A DNA stretch of 36,549 nucleotides. Source: a virus. The first letter of the stretch is position 1. Every line of letters begins with the position of its first letter. The position numbers were made by a program, and so were the translations under genes. Below are positions 18,501 to 25,493 of the stretch, in pieces. The notes under the pieces are model-generated. The model saw only the letters and a list, made by a program, of their open reading frames with translations. It did not search any database and had not been told where the DNA came from. Where the stretch lies: the IMG/VR virus record IMGVR_UViG_3300044609_001277, positions 1 to 36,549 of that record; one strand, written 5' to 3'.

Positions 18501-21500
18501 GGCAATTTAGTTGCAATCAAAGGATCTGAAACTAACACTCCACAAGTCCCAGAAAATATTCAAAATGCGTTATTGCTAGCAACTGTCAATATTCCACCAT
18601 ATATGAAGACAGTTTCTTCTGCTTCATTAAATATTGAGCAGTCTAGAAGATATACAATGAAAGATATTGGTTCAATTGATAAAAGACTTGAAACTGTAGA
18701 AACATTAACTTCTCTCAATCTTCTTGAAATTGGAACCAACAGTCTAAGTATTGTAGATGAAGATGGCAATAATAGGTTCAAAACAGGATTTATTGCAGAT
18801 AATTTTAAAACTACTAATCTTGCAGACCTCAATAATATTCAATATACTGCATCTATTGATACAGATAATGCATTAGTAAGGCCATACCCATATGTAAACA
18901 ATGTAAATTTAAATTATGATTCTGCAAACTCAACCACAACTAAAACTGGCTCTTTAGTTACTTTACCATATGATGAGGTTGCATATATTAGCCAAATTTA
19001 TGCAAGTAGAGTAGAAAATTTACAGCCATTTGAGGTTATTGCATGGAATGGTGAATTAGTATTAAGTCCAAATAAAGATGTCTGGTTCGATACAATTAGA
19101 ACTCAAAGAGAGACTCAACAGATAGATTTATCAGAACCAATTAGATTCCTATTTGACAATAGTGGTGCTTCAGGTGAACAATGGGGTGCATGGAATTCTA
19201 CTGGGTCTGCTAGAACAGGTGGCGGCACTAATGTCTTCCAACAGAGAACTGGAGTTGATAATACATTCTCAACATTAACTCAAGAAATTCAAGTTGGGGA
19301 TAGTATTAATAGTATTGGCACAGAAGAGTTTGTCAGATCCCGAATTGTTGATGTAGTTGCATCTAAGTTAAAGCCCAATACATTATTCCACTTCTTTGTT
19401 GATGATGCACTGAATGATTCAATGATATTCCCTAAAAATATCACTGGAATGACCAATAGGACTGGAACTTTTGTAATTGGTGAAACTGTAACTTTACGTC
19501 CAACATTAGCTAGCACTGTCCAAGGAGCTAATGTAATTACTGCAACAGTAATTGCTGATGATCTAGGTTCATATTCTTCAACTTCCACATATTTAAGTAT
19601 TGACAATATTTTAACTATTGATGGAAGTAATATAAATCCAGTTATATTGGGTTCGACTTTTGTTATATCTGGAAATTCTTCAGGTGCAATTGGAACGCTT
19701 ACTCTTACATCACCTAGAGTAAAAACAGATTCATTTGGAGTATTGAACGCCTTCTTGATTATTCCTCCACAAACATACCAGACTGGCACATCTGTGTTTA
19801 AGTTATGTGATGAAATTACTGGAACTTCAATTTATGGAATTTCTCAGTCAAATGCAGAAACAGTATATGATACTTTAGGTGCAAGAGTTAGCTTAACCAG
19901 CAATGTAGTTTCATTACAAACCCCACAAATCACGTCTACACCCATCAGAGGAACTAGAACAGTCTTCATTCCAGATCCACCACCACCACCACCTGCAGGG
20001 GGAGGAGACCCAGTAGCACAGTCATTCTTTGTAGATTCTACTGGCGGAGTGTTTATATCTTCAATTGATCTATACTTCCAAACCAAAGATCCTTCAGTAC
20101 CAGTCTCTGTAGAAATTAGAACTATGGAGAATGGAACACTCACAAATACTGTAGTTCCATATGGAGTTGCTGTCGTAGATGCATCTAATGTAAATGTTTC
20201 TAATAATGCTTCTGTAGCAACCAGATTTACTTTCCCATCATTGGTATATTTAAATCAAGACACATATTATGCATTTATAGTTAGAAGTAATTCTAAGCAA
20301 TATAAAATGTGGATATCTAGACTTACTGAAAATGATGTATTAACTTCATTTATTATTGATAAACAACCATACTCTGGTTCATTATTTAAATCTCAGAATA
20401 TGTCAACTTGGTCACCAGATCAATTTGAAGATGTTAAATTTGTATTAAATAGAGCTAAATTTATTACAAATACTACATATAACTGCAAGTTAAATAACGA
20501 TCCTGTTCCAGATGCAGTATTAAATCCAGATTCTCTATCATTCACAGATAACTCTGCAACTATTGAAGTATATCATCCAAATCATTGCATGAACAGTATA
20601 CAAAATTATGTTAAACTATCTTCTGTTATGTCAGATGCTCCAGATACTAGTTTAAATACTGCAATCACTACCGCATCACAAACTGGAAATATTACTGTTG
20701 GCAATGCAAGTGCTACTACTTGGGGAACTATCAATAAACTTCCAGTATCTCCAACAAATCCTGGATTTGTATTAATCAATAATGAAATTATTAAATACAC
20801 TGGTATTTCTGGAAATACACTTACTATCTCTGAAAGAGGAGTTTCTGGCAGTGTAGCAGCAACACATGCAATTGGTTCTAGTGTAAAATGCTATTCAATT
20901 AATGGAATTCCATTAACACAAATTAATAAAGTACATCAAATCACTCAAGTGGTTGATTTAGATAGATATAAAATTGCAGCAACCACTAATGCAAATTCCA
21001 CTATTATTGCTGGGGGAAATTCTATAATTGCATCTAGAAATATTCAATATGAGGAATTATATCCAAATATTAATACTCTGGTGCTTCCTTCAACAGATTT
21101 ATCATTTACATTTACAAGTGTTACTGGAAATAGCATTTATGCTGCACAATCCTCATTCTCTCAAATTAATGAAGAATCTGTAGAAAATAAGCAGTATTGC
21201 GAAATGACTACACCTAGATTGGTTGTTTCATCTGCAAATAATTCAATTTATTTCCCATCTAATCCATCATCACTAATATTTAATTTGAGAATGTCTACTG
21301 AAATTGATAACATCAGTCCTGTAGTAGATGTAATTGGGTCATCAGCAATTACTGTATGTAATAGAATTAGCAAAAAAATTCTTAATAATGTCGTAGATAT
21401 TTCTGCAGAATTGACTCCAAATTCTGGTAAATATTCATCATATATTACTAAAAAAGTTACCTTACAAAATACTTCGACTGCAATTAAAGTTCTTTTAGAT

Positions 21501-21785
21501 GGTATTAGAAAACAAGGTTTGAATGGAGACTATTCTGAGATTAAGGTATTTGTTAAAATAAATGGTGATGGAAACCTAGGCTCATTTGATGATATGAATT
21601 ATATTGAATTGCCTCCAATTTCATATCCAACTTCAGTGAATTCATCTGACTACAGAGCATTTGAGTTTGAAGTAAAAAATTTACCGGAGTTTAAAGAATA
21701 CTCAATTAAGGTATGTATGATTAGTGCAGATCAAACCAATGTTCCAAAAATTAGAAACTTCAGGGCAATTGCATTAGCAGTATGA
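15510..21785 (+). CDS. Giant DUF4815-type virion structural protein in the gp9/gp10 position
   Basis: 2091 aa. The N-terminus (QPYFDDFNESKNFYRVLFKP, then PVQARELTTLQSILQHQI and FGQHVFKEGSVV, residues about 8-61) is the hallmark of DUF4815 phage structural proteins. Residues about 1044-1072 (RRYTMKDIGSIDKRLETVE) look like a short helical joint, followed by FKTGFIADNF. A proline stretch PDPPPPPPAGGG (about 1487-1498) precedes a conserved C-terminal beta domain (DPVAQSFFVDSTGGVFISSI, about 1500-1610), as in marine myovirus baseplate proteins. Near 20767-20900 lies another EIIKYTG / ISERGVSGS module. It sits after gene 8 where T4 has 9 and 10, so it likely joins the wedge rim to the fibres. The GAAGG ribosome site lies 8 bases before the ATG. 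Function is inferred from family and place. Confidence 0.85.
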   Translation: MQNTDLSLQPYFDDFNESKNFYRVLFKPNYPVQARELTTLQSILQHQIQKFGQHVFKEGSVVIPGQTGFDLQYNAVLVQSTINGTSFETIRGNLTDTIIRGTTSNVTARVINSISAADSEKSTATLYVKYISSGNVVNNTQLTKFSNGETLVDELNNPVAITATQNASSFIGSAAYITEGVYFLRGFFVTVPLQSIILDQYSNFPSYKIGLSISETIVTADTDSSLYDNAVGSSNFTAPGADRLQIQAALAKQDINFSSDPTFIELLRLEDGKLVEQADVSIYNELEKNLARRTYDESGNYTVNPINLRIKETYNSGENNGVYNLNDVLPDGRKILNRTPITQDGNAIDGRNYYTVELDPLKAYVKGFEIQNTSKNYLTIEKPRKFLSTNNQGAVASFGNYFTLQANTINGGVAPGSILILNKTTNSVETQIGKARVLSLTAEERLFVADLTLFTTITTAQSTPTVVIGDFVFSTNGSQGIVESISGNTIVLSQISGQFLSGATIANSRDSNTYTISSVENNKIENVTNVKTASGFSASLALTQVAISGSSFVINNNILTGTGTSFLQDLKVPMKLLVGSSTVTVSAVSSDSSVTVTGTVANGTYYNVKKLVPKLSSFGNNFFVKFSNEFIKSSSDMSYYKTITENKVVTSGTVTISTTSDYTISASNIIITNASGTVAFTPTVVSATNVNLAVSTSLNGTSVNVVYKVRVNNPTIKIKSSNKFNFLSVDKVKNLTNLVYGTRISDKDISLKFSDVYRVHAIHEALSPTDTNQSMFDSLVINNASDLTVGDIIRYENIKAKIISISGTTLYVVYLSSEKFIQGTSLALSVDIISSTLITGRYITTSTHGRYKDITTNYALVKNDNAEFYNISKLVRIENRPTPTNKFIVVFDYYNHANTSNDFYSTNSYNVSEVDYALIPNTYEGTPYTDIVDFRYETVPSTGTGGTLSTPYQETNSALNYYSLTRSISNFVFPGEIVSADYDYYLGRIDKIFLDENGNLVAIKGSETNTPQVPENIQNALLLATVNIPPYMKTVSSASLNIEQSRRYTMKDIGSIDKRLETVETLTSLNLLEIGTNSLSIVDEDGNNRFKTGFIADNFKTTNLADLNNIQYTASIDTDNALVRPYPYVNNVNLNYDSANSTTTKTGSLVTLPYDEVAYISQIYASRVENLQPFEVIAWNGELVLSPNKDVWFDTIRTQRETQQIDLSEPIRFLFDNSGASGEQWGAWNSTGSARTGGGTNVFQQRTGVDNTFSTLTQEIQVGDSINSIGTEEFVRSRIVDVVASKLKPNTLFHFFVDDALNDSMIFPKNITGMTNRTGTFVIGETVTLRPTLASTVQGANVITATVIADDLGSYSSTSTYLSIDNILTIDGSNINPVILGSTFVISGNSSGAIGTLTLTSPRVKTDSFGVLNAFLIIPPQTYQTGTSVFKLCDEITGTSIYGISQSNAETVYDTLGARVSLTSNVVSLQTPQITSTPIRGTRTVFIPDPPPPPPAGGGDPVAQSFFVDSTGGVFISSIDLYFQTKDPSVPVSVEIRTMENGTLTNTVVPYGVAVVDASNVNVSNNASVATRFTFPSLVYLNQDTYYAFIVRSNSKQYKMWISRLTENDVLTSFIIDKQPYSGSLFKSQNMSTWSPDQFEDVKFVLNRAKFITNTTYNCKLNNDPVPDAVLNPDSLSFTDNSATIEVYHPNHCMNSIQNYVKLSSVMSDAPDTSLNTAITTASQTGNITVGNASATTWGTINKLPVSPTNPGFVLINNEIIKYTGISGNTLTISERGVSGSVAATHAIGSSVKCYSINGIPLTQINKVHQITQVVDLDRYKIAATTNANSTIIAGGNSIIASRNIQYEELYPNINTLVLPSTDLSFTFTSVTGNSIYAAQSSFSQINEESVENKQYCEMTTPRLVVSSANNSIYFPSNPSSLIFNLRMSTEIDNISPVVDVIGSSAITVCNRISKKILNNVVDISAELTPNSGKYSSYITKKVTLQNTSTAIKVLLDGIRKQGLNGDYSEIKVFVKINGDGNLGSFDDMNYIELPPISYPTSVNSSDYRAFEFEVKNLPEFKEYSIKVCMISADQTNVPKIRNFRAIALAV

Positions 21786-22015
21786 TGAAAAAGGTAATGG
21801 TTGATGGGCACCCAGGGTTATATCGAGATTCTGATAGTGGTGCCATCGTTAATAGTAATACATATGAGTATGAATCGTATATGAAAAGTTATCAAATGAG
21901 ACAGAATAAATCTCAAAAAATTGATAAAATTGAGAATGAGCTACAAGATCTAAAATCTGAGCTAACTGAAATTAAAACTTTGCTGTTAAAATTAAATGAA
22001 CGATCTACCACTTAA
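21782..22015 (+). CDS. Small coiled-coil protein, 77 aa
   Basis: The ATG overlaps the stop of the giant DUF4815 gene (ATGATGA; the second Met at 21785 is also possible). The first ~40 residues (VDGHPGLYRDSDSGAIVN) are polar; residues about 44-72 form a strong heptad pattern (IDKIENELQDLKSELTEIKT, continuing LLLKLNE), a clear parallel coiled coil. From memory, similar proteins follow the structural genes of T4-like cyanophages. It is likely a small oligomeric virion or assembly factor coupled to the large protein. Its 3' end overlaps the next small gene by 20 bases in another frame. Specific function unknown. Confidence 0.8.
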   Translation: MMKKVMVDGHPGLYRDSDSGAIVNSNTYEYESYMKSYQMRQNKSQKIDKIENELQDLKSELTEIKTLLLKLNERSTT

Positions 22016-22154
22016 CAAACAATTTACTCTTCAAAAAATTTATAATGATATAGATACGTTGAATGAAGAGGGTGCCAAGCACATTGCAAAAGAATTTGCA
22101 AAATTATATCATATCCAACAACAGGTAGTTATGAACTTATTAATAAAAAAATAA
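21996..22154 (+). CDS. Small helical protein, 52 aa
   Basis: The ATG at 21996 lies inside the end of the coiled-coil gene (20-base overlap, different frame) and runs 52 codons to TAA at 22152. The product starts MNDLPLNKQFTLQKIYNDID and continues TLNEEGAKHIAKEFAKLYHI, predicted to be two amphipathic helices. No good ribosome site is visible, consistent with translational coupling. It occupies what would otherwise be a gap of about 140 bases, ending just before the palindrome/promoter region. Helical periodicity and codon pattern support a real gene; I recall similar short proteins in cyanophages but cannot name a function. Confidence 0.65.
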   Translation: MNDLPLNKQFTLQKIYNDIDTLNEEGAKHIAKEFAKLYHIQQQVVMNLLIKK

Positions 22155-22162
22155 TTTATGAG

Positions 22163-22193
22163 GAGGTCTCATTATAAATACTAAGGAGACCTC
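22163..22193 (+). promoter_or_regulatory. 8-bp perfect palindrome with late promoter in its loop
   Basis: GAGGTCTC (22163-22170) and GAGACCTC (22186-22193) are exact reverse complements separated by 15 bases, and those 15 bases contain a perfect TATAAATA (22173-22180). A G-T wobble can extend the stem (22162/22194). The T-run (22206-22211) starts about 12 bases after the stem, too far for a standard terminator. It lies between the small-helix gene and the first fibre-type gene. It could end upstream transcripts, modulate the promoter or be a protein-binding site. Confidence 0.75.
22173..22180 (+). promoter_or_regulatory. T4 late promoter, perfect consensus TATAAATA (in palindrome loop)
   Basis: Exact T4 late octamer, 33 bases before the ATG of the 110-aa gene. 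Predicted transcription start near 22186, at the beginning of the right arm of the palindrome. Probable promoter of the fibre-gene group. Confidence 0.75.
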
Positions 22194-22197
22194 TCTA

Positions 22198-22205
22198 TAT
22201 AAATA
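22198..22205 (+). promoter_or_regulatory. Second perfect TATAAATA octamer
   Basis: Exact consensus, 25 bases after the first. It ends only 8 bases before the ATG at 22214, so a transcript from it would be nearly leaderless (start near 22211). It could be a real second promoter or part of an AT-rich spacer. Confidence 0.5.
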
Positions 22206-22213
22206 TTTTTTAA

Positions 22214-22546
22214 ATGGCAGCTGTAAAAAACCTGTATGTTGATCAAGGCTCTGATTTTAATGCCCATATTACAATTTATGATGATAATAATGCTCCCTGG
22301 AATTTGAGTGGGTATACTGGTCAAGCTAAAATAAGAAAATCTTATTATAGTTCATCGTATGTAAATTTTACTGTGACATTTGCAGCATCCAGATCTAGTG
22401 GAACTATAGTTCTTGAGTTGTCATCTAGCCAAACATTATCCTTAGAACAAGGTAGATACTTATATGATGTTTTGATCACTGATGAGCATGGCAAAAAAAC
22501 TAGAGTATTAGAAGGAATTGTTACCATTAATCCAGGAGTAACATGA
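22214..22546 (+). CDS. Fibre/baseplate accessory protein with BppU-like Ig domain, 110 aa
   Basis: The protein reads YVDQGSDFNAHITIYDDNNA, then NLSGYTGQAKIRKSYYSS, and near the end GRYLYDVLITDEHGKKTRVL followed by EGIVTINPGVT. This pattern (DQG..F, DDN, L.GYT..A.IRKSY, G.Y.YDV, EG.V.V.P.VT) is a small beta-sandwich domain widespread in phage tails and similar to the N-terminal Ig-like domain of BppU-type baseplate proteins. It probably caps or attaches a fibre. There is no ribosome site close to the ATG; two perfect late octamers lie upstream. The stop overlaps the next start (ATGA). The family is recognisable; exact position in the virion is unknown. Confidence 0.8.
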   Translation: MAAVKNLYVDQGSDFNAHITIYDDNNAPWNLSGYTGQAKIRKSYYSSSYVNFTVTFAASRSSGTIVLELSSSQTLSLEQGRYLYDVLITDEHGKKTRVLEGIVTINPGVT

Positions 22547-22779
22547 ACGTAAACGTAAGATTGCAACAAAACGCACAAGTAAAATCTACTGTTTCAAATC
22601 AACCACAGGTAATAACTGTATCAACAAATACTGCAAATAGATTGTCATCATTATCTGATATTGATACGTCTAGTTTGTTACATGGGGCACTTCTTCAATA
22701 TGATAGTGGTTTAAATGCTTGGGTTGCTTCAAACATTATAGAAAGATCTGGGTTAATTATCAATTGCGGCAACTACTAA
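22543..22779 (+). CDS. Short fibre-associated protein, 78 aa
   Basis: ATGA overlap with the preceding gene. The N-terminus is short beta strands rich in Gln, Val and Thr (MNVNVRLQQNAQVKSTVSNQ). The middle, LSSLSDIDTSSLLHGALLQY followed by DSGLNAWVASNI, matches the 'L.DV(D)...G..L.YD...W.A' element commonly found in phage tail fibre proteins. It ends in NCGNY. At this length it is probably an adaptor or a fibre fragment encoded separately from the large fibre that follows 18 bases later. Function inferred from the motif and the neighbours. Confidence 0.7.
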   Translation: MNVNVRLQQNAQVKSTVSNQPQVITVSTNTANRLSSLSDIDTSSLLHGALLQYDSGLNAWVASNIIERSGLIINCGNY

Positions 22780-22797
22780 CCATCACAGGAAACGGAA

Positions 22798-25245
22798 ATG
22801 GCAACCATCATTAAAATTAAAAGATCCAGTACTACCAGTACACCTAATTTGGGGCAAGGTGAATTAGGTTATTCCTGGGGATCTAGTACATATACAGATG
22901 CACAGTCAGCTACTGTAACATCATATGGTAAGCTATTCCTAGGTACTGGAACTGAAACTGGTGGAATTGCTGCCAATATCGAAATTATTGGTGGAAAGTA
23001 TTTTACGGATCTATTGGATCATGGCCATGGTACTCTAACTGCAAACTCTGCAGTTCTAGTAGATTCTGCCAAAAAAATTAATGAGTTTTACGTAGATAAT
23101 ATTGGGTTAGATGCAAATACAATATCATCCACTAATATAGACGGAGATATTGTACTAGATCCAAATGGAGCTGGAGAAATTCAAATTCCAGATGATACAT
23201 ATTTAACATTTGGAACAAGTAAAGATACTAAAATTAGATATGATGAAACAACTAATGATAGACTAGAGGTAGAAGGTGCAGATTGGAATTTTGCAAGCGG
23301 GGTTGCAGTTTCAATTTCAGACACCACTGCATCAGTTGGCACTGGATCTGGAGCTTTAATCGTTTCCGGTGGAGTAGGAATTGCAGGAGACATATATGTT
23401 GGAGGTTCACTTAATGTAGGACAGTCGTTAAATCCAACCGATTTAACAGTTAGTGGAGATTTAACTGTTCAGGGTGGAGATGTAAATTTAATATCTGGGG
23501 CAACAGATTTTAATATTATTGACAATACTGCTGCGGCATTGAACATAACTGAAGGATCAAATTCATATTTTAAAATTGATACTACAAATAATTCTGAACT
23601 AATATCTATTGGAAATACTTTATCCAAGACTAATATTGAAATATTAAATAATGCTGCTAATGTATTTGCAGTAAAGCAAGCATCAAATTCATATATTAAT
23701 GTAACTACTTCTGCAACTTTTGAAACTATTACTTTAGGAAATACACTAACATCAATTAATAGTATTATCAAAGATAATGCTGATAATGCTTTTGTTGTAA
23801 GTGAAGGTGCAAACGAATATGTAAAAATTAATACTACTAATAACCTTGAGCAAATAATTTTTGGAAATGCAATTTCAACAATTCAAACTAATGTAAAAGA
23901 TAATTCTTCAAGTGCGTTTTCAATTAAGCAAGATACCACAAATTATGTAAATATTTCTACAACAGATAATAATGAATTAATTGATATTGGAAATGATATA
24001 ACAAAAGTAAATATTTCAGTTGAAGATAATACAAGTAATGCATTTATATTAAAGCAAGATTCAAATAATTATATAAAAATAGATACTACAACTGGTGCGA
24101 AATTAATTACGTTTAGTACTGGTAATGTTGATATTGACAATGATTTAAACATTGATGGTGGAGATTTAACTACTAATCAAAGTACTTTCAATTTACTCAA
24201 TACTACTGCAACTACAGTAAATTTTGCCGGTGCTGCTACAAATATACAAATCGGTGCATCAACAGGCACAACAAATATTAATAATAGTCTTGATGTTGAT
24301 GGAACCCTTAATATTGATGGTGGAGATTTAACAGTTTCCACAACTACTTTTAATCTTGCAAACACAACTGCAACTACAGTCAATGCATTTGGTGCTGCAC
24401 AAAATTTAAACTTAGGTAATGCATCCACTGAAGTTGACTTTGGTGATTTGAGAATTATTGGTTCTACCATTTATAGTGATAATTCAAATGCACAAACAAT
24501 TACCATTGACCCATATCCAGCAGGTGGAGATTCTGGTGGTAATGTTGTTGTTCGTGGTAATTTACAAGTATCTGGAACTACCACAACTGTCAATTCAACT
24601 GTAATGACAGTTAATGATCCTATCTTTACATTAGGAGATAGCATCAGTGAAAAAACAGTAACTACAGCGGCTTCAAGTGGAGCAACTGAACTTATTCTCG
24701 ATAATGTAATTGGATTGAATGTTGGAGACATTGTTTCTGGACTTGCTTCAATTGTAATTAATACTAAAATTTCTGCGATTAATCCAGGAACTAATGCAAT
24801 TACATTAGATACTGCTATTACATCTGGTATTGCAGCAAGTACAAATACTTCTCCACAAATTTTAACTTTCACTCAAGGTGCTGATGATAATAAAGATCGT
24901 GGTATTGAGTTTAAGTATTATAATGGTGGCATTAAGACTGGTTTCTTTGGTTACGATGAATCTGGTGCCACTGAAGGAGCAAATACCACTTATTATTTTA
25001 CATATATTCCAGACGCAACCAATACTTCACAGGTATTCTCTGGAACAGTTGGCAGTGCATACTTTAACACAACCAAGTTAGAGATTGGTGTTCAGAATGG
25101 TATTGCATTCTTTGATCAATACAAAAAAATTACTACAACTGTAGCAGCAGGAACTGCCGATGCAACCACATCCAATCAAATTCTTACTGTAAATGGATCG
25201 GGTGTTCCAGTTTGGACAACCACAATTGATGGAGGAAGTTACTGA
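22798..25245 (+). CDS. Tail fibre-type virion protein, 815 aa, with beta repeats
   Basis: The N-terminus MATIIKIKRSSTTSTPNLGQ, followed by GELGYSW and a FLGTG-type turn, is the typical start of fibre proteins in T4-like marine phages. Residues 236-443 are five 42-residue repeats; residues about 450-546 hold a 54-residue repeat pair (LNIDGGDLT ... STFNL.NTTATTVN). Then follow GDLTV/VRGNLQVSGTTTTVNST beta-helix-like turns, a FTLGDSI segment, and a C-terminal domain with GIEFKYYNGGIKTGFFGYDE, which resembles a conserved fibre tip or trimerisation region. No chaperone or peptidase motif is evident. AGGA lies 7 bases before the ATG. It is probably a trimeric fibre or whisker; receptor binding is possible but not shown. 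Confidence 0.8.
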   Translation: MATIIKIKRSSTTSTPNLGQGELGYSWGSSTYTDAQSATVTSYGKLFLGTGTETGGIAANIEIIGGKYFTDLLDHGHGTLTANSAVLVDSAKKINEFYVDNIGLDANTISSTNIDGDIVLDPNGAGEIQIPDDTYLTFGTSKDTKIRYDETTNDRLEVEGADWNFASGVAVSISDTTASVGTGSGALIVSGGVGIAGDIYVGGSLNVGQSLNPTDLTVSGDLTVQGGDVNLISGATDFNIIDNTAAALNITEGSNSYFKIDTTNNSELISIGNTLSKTNIEILNNAANVFAVKQASNSYINVTTSATFETITLGNTLTSINSIIKDNADNAFVVSEGANEYVKINTTNNLEQIIFGNAISTIQTNVKDNSSSAFSIKQDTTNYVNISTTDNNELIDIGNDITKVNISVEDNTSNAFILKQDSNNYIKIDTTTGAKLITFSTGNVDIDNDLNIDGGDLTTNQSTFNLLNTTATTVNFAGAATNIQIGASTGTTNINNSLDVDGTLNIDGGDLTVSTTTFNLANTTATTVNAFGAAQNLNLGNASTEVDFGDLRIIGSTIYSDNSNAQTITIDPYPAGGDSGGNVVVRGNLQVSGTTTTVNSTVMTVNDPIFTLGDSISEKTVTTAASSGATELILDNVIGLNVGDIVSGLASIVINTKISAINPGTNAITLDTAITSGIAASTNTSPQILTFTQGADDNKDRGIEFKYYNGGIKTGFFGYDESGATEGANTTYYFTYIPDATNTSQVFSGTVGSAYFNTTKLEIGVQNGIAFFDQYKKITTTVAAGTADATTSNQILTVNGSGVPVWTTTIDGGSY
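23503..24126 (+). repeat. Five 126-bp (42-aa) in-frame repeats in the fibre gene
   Basis: Units start at 23503, 23629, 23755, 23881 and 24007, an exact 126-base period with no indel; the last unit is slightly short. Protein consensus: .I.DN..NAF.IKQ..N.YI.I.TT...E.I.IGN..... Examples: FNIIDNTAAALNITEGSNSY (unit 1), TNVKDNSSSAFSIKQDTTNY (unit 4), ISVEDNTSNAFILKQDSNNY (unit 5). DNA copies have diverged; the amino-acid spacing has not. Confidence 0.85.
24145..24435 (+). repeat. 54-aa repeat pair in the fibre gene
   Basis: LNIDGGDLTTNQSTFNLLNT starting at 24145 recurs as LNIDGGDLTVSTTTFNLANT starting at 24307, 162 bases (54 codons) later. Both are followed by TATTVN, an Ala/Gly turn and an N.Q/LNLGN-type strand. 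The second copy is shorter at its end. Confidence 0.75.
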
Positions 25246-25251
25246 TAAATA
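25244..25251 (+). promoter_or_regulatory. T4-late-type promoter octamer (GATAAATA) for the neck genes
   Basis: It overlaps the TGA stop of the fibre gene (25243-25245), one mismatch from consensus, 20 bases before the ATG of the 73-aa gene. Likely transcribes the 13-14-15-16 group. Confidence 0.6.
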
Positions 25252-25271
25252 ATTAAAATAATGAGGTAATT

Positions 25272-25493
25272 ATGACTCCAGATGAGGCAAACACTCTCAT
25301 GCAAGTCATGAGTAACAAAATTAATCAATTGACTCAACAAAATATAATGTTAGAGTCTAAAGTAATGTACTTGAATTCTATAGTTCAGCAACTACAGAAT
25401 TCTGATGCCCAATTAAATGATGGAGGAACTTTTGATGACACCCCACCAGTAAAACAAAATAATGGCAAAACCAAACAGCAGGGCACAACTTAA
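25272..25493 (+). CDS. Small coiled-coil protein upstream of gp13, 73 aa
   Basis: Starts MTPDEANTLMQVMSNKINQL and continues with a heptad-rich helix (IMLESKVMYLNSIVQQLQ, about residues 25-42), then a disordered polar tail (DDTPPVKQNNGKTKQQGTT). GAGG lies 5 bases before the ATG and a late-promoter octamer is just upstream. The last 32 bases overlap gene 13 in another frame, so the disordered tail may be tolerated only because of the overlap. A coiled-coil protein in this place may be a small neck or fibre-attachment factor; the sequence does not tell. Moderately sure it is expressed. Confidence 0.7.
   Translation: MTPDEANTLMQVMSNKINQLTQQNIMLESKVMYLNSIVQQLQNSDAQLNDGGTFDDTPPVKQNNGKTKQQGTT

Noticed and set aside
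19289-19789. 166-aa open frame on the minus strand
   Set aside because: It lies wholly inside the 2091-aa structural gene. It has no ribosome site or promoter and reads as a reverse shadow (Val/Ile/Ser/Thr-rich) of T- and A-rich codons.
22158-22184. Eight-codon open frame (ATG at 22158) with AGGAGGT just inside it
   Set aside because: Very short; the AGGAGGT is better explained as the left arm of the palindrome. A leader peptide cannot be excluded but has no support.
24471-24872. 133-aa open frame on the minus strand (and others at 23469-23771 and 24177-24470)
   Set aside because: Reverse shadows of the repetitive fibre gene; their repetitive Val/Ser/Ala content mirrors the fibre repeats.
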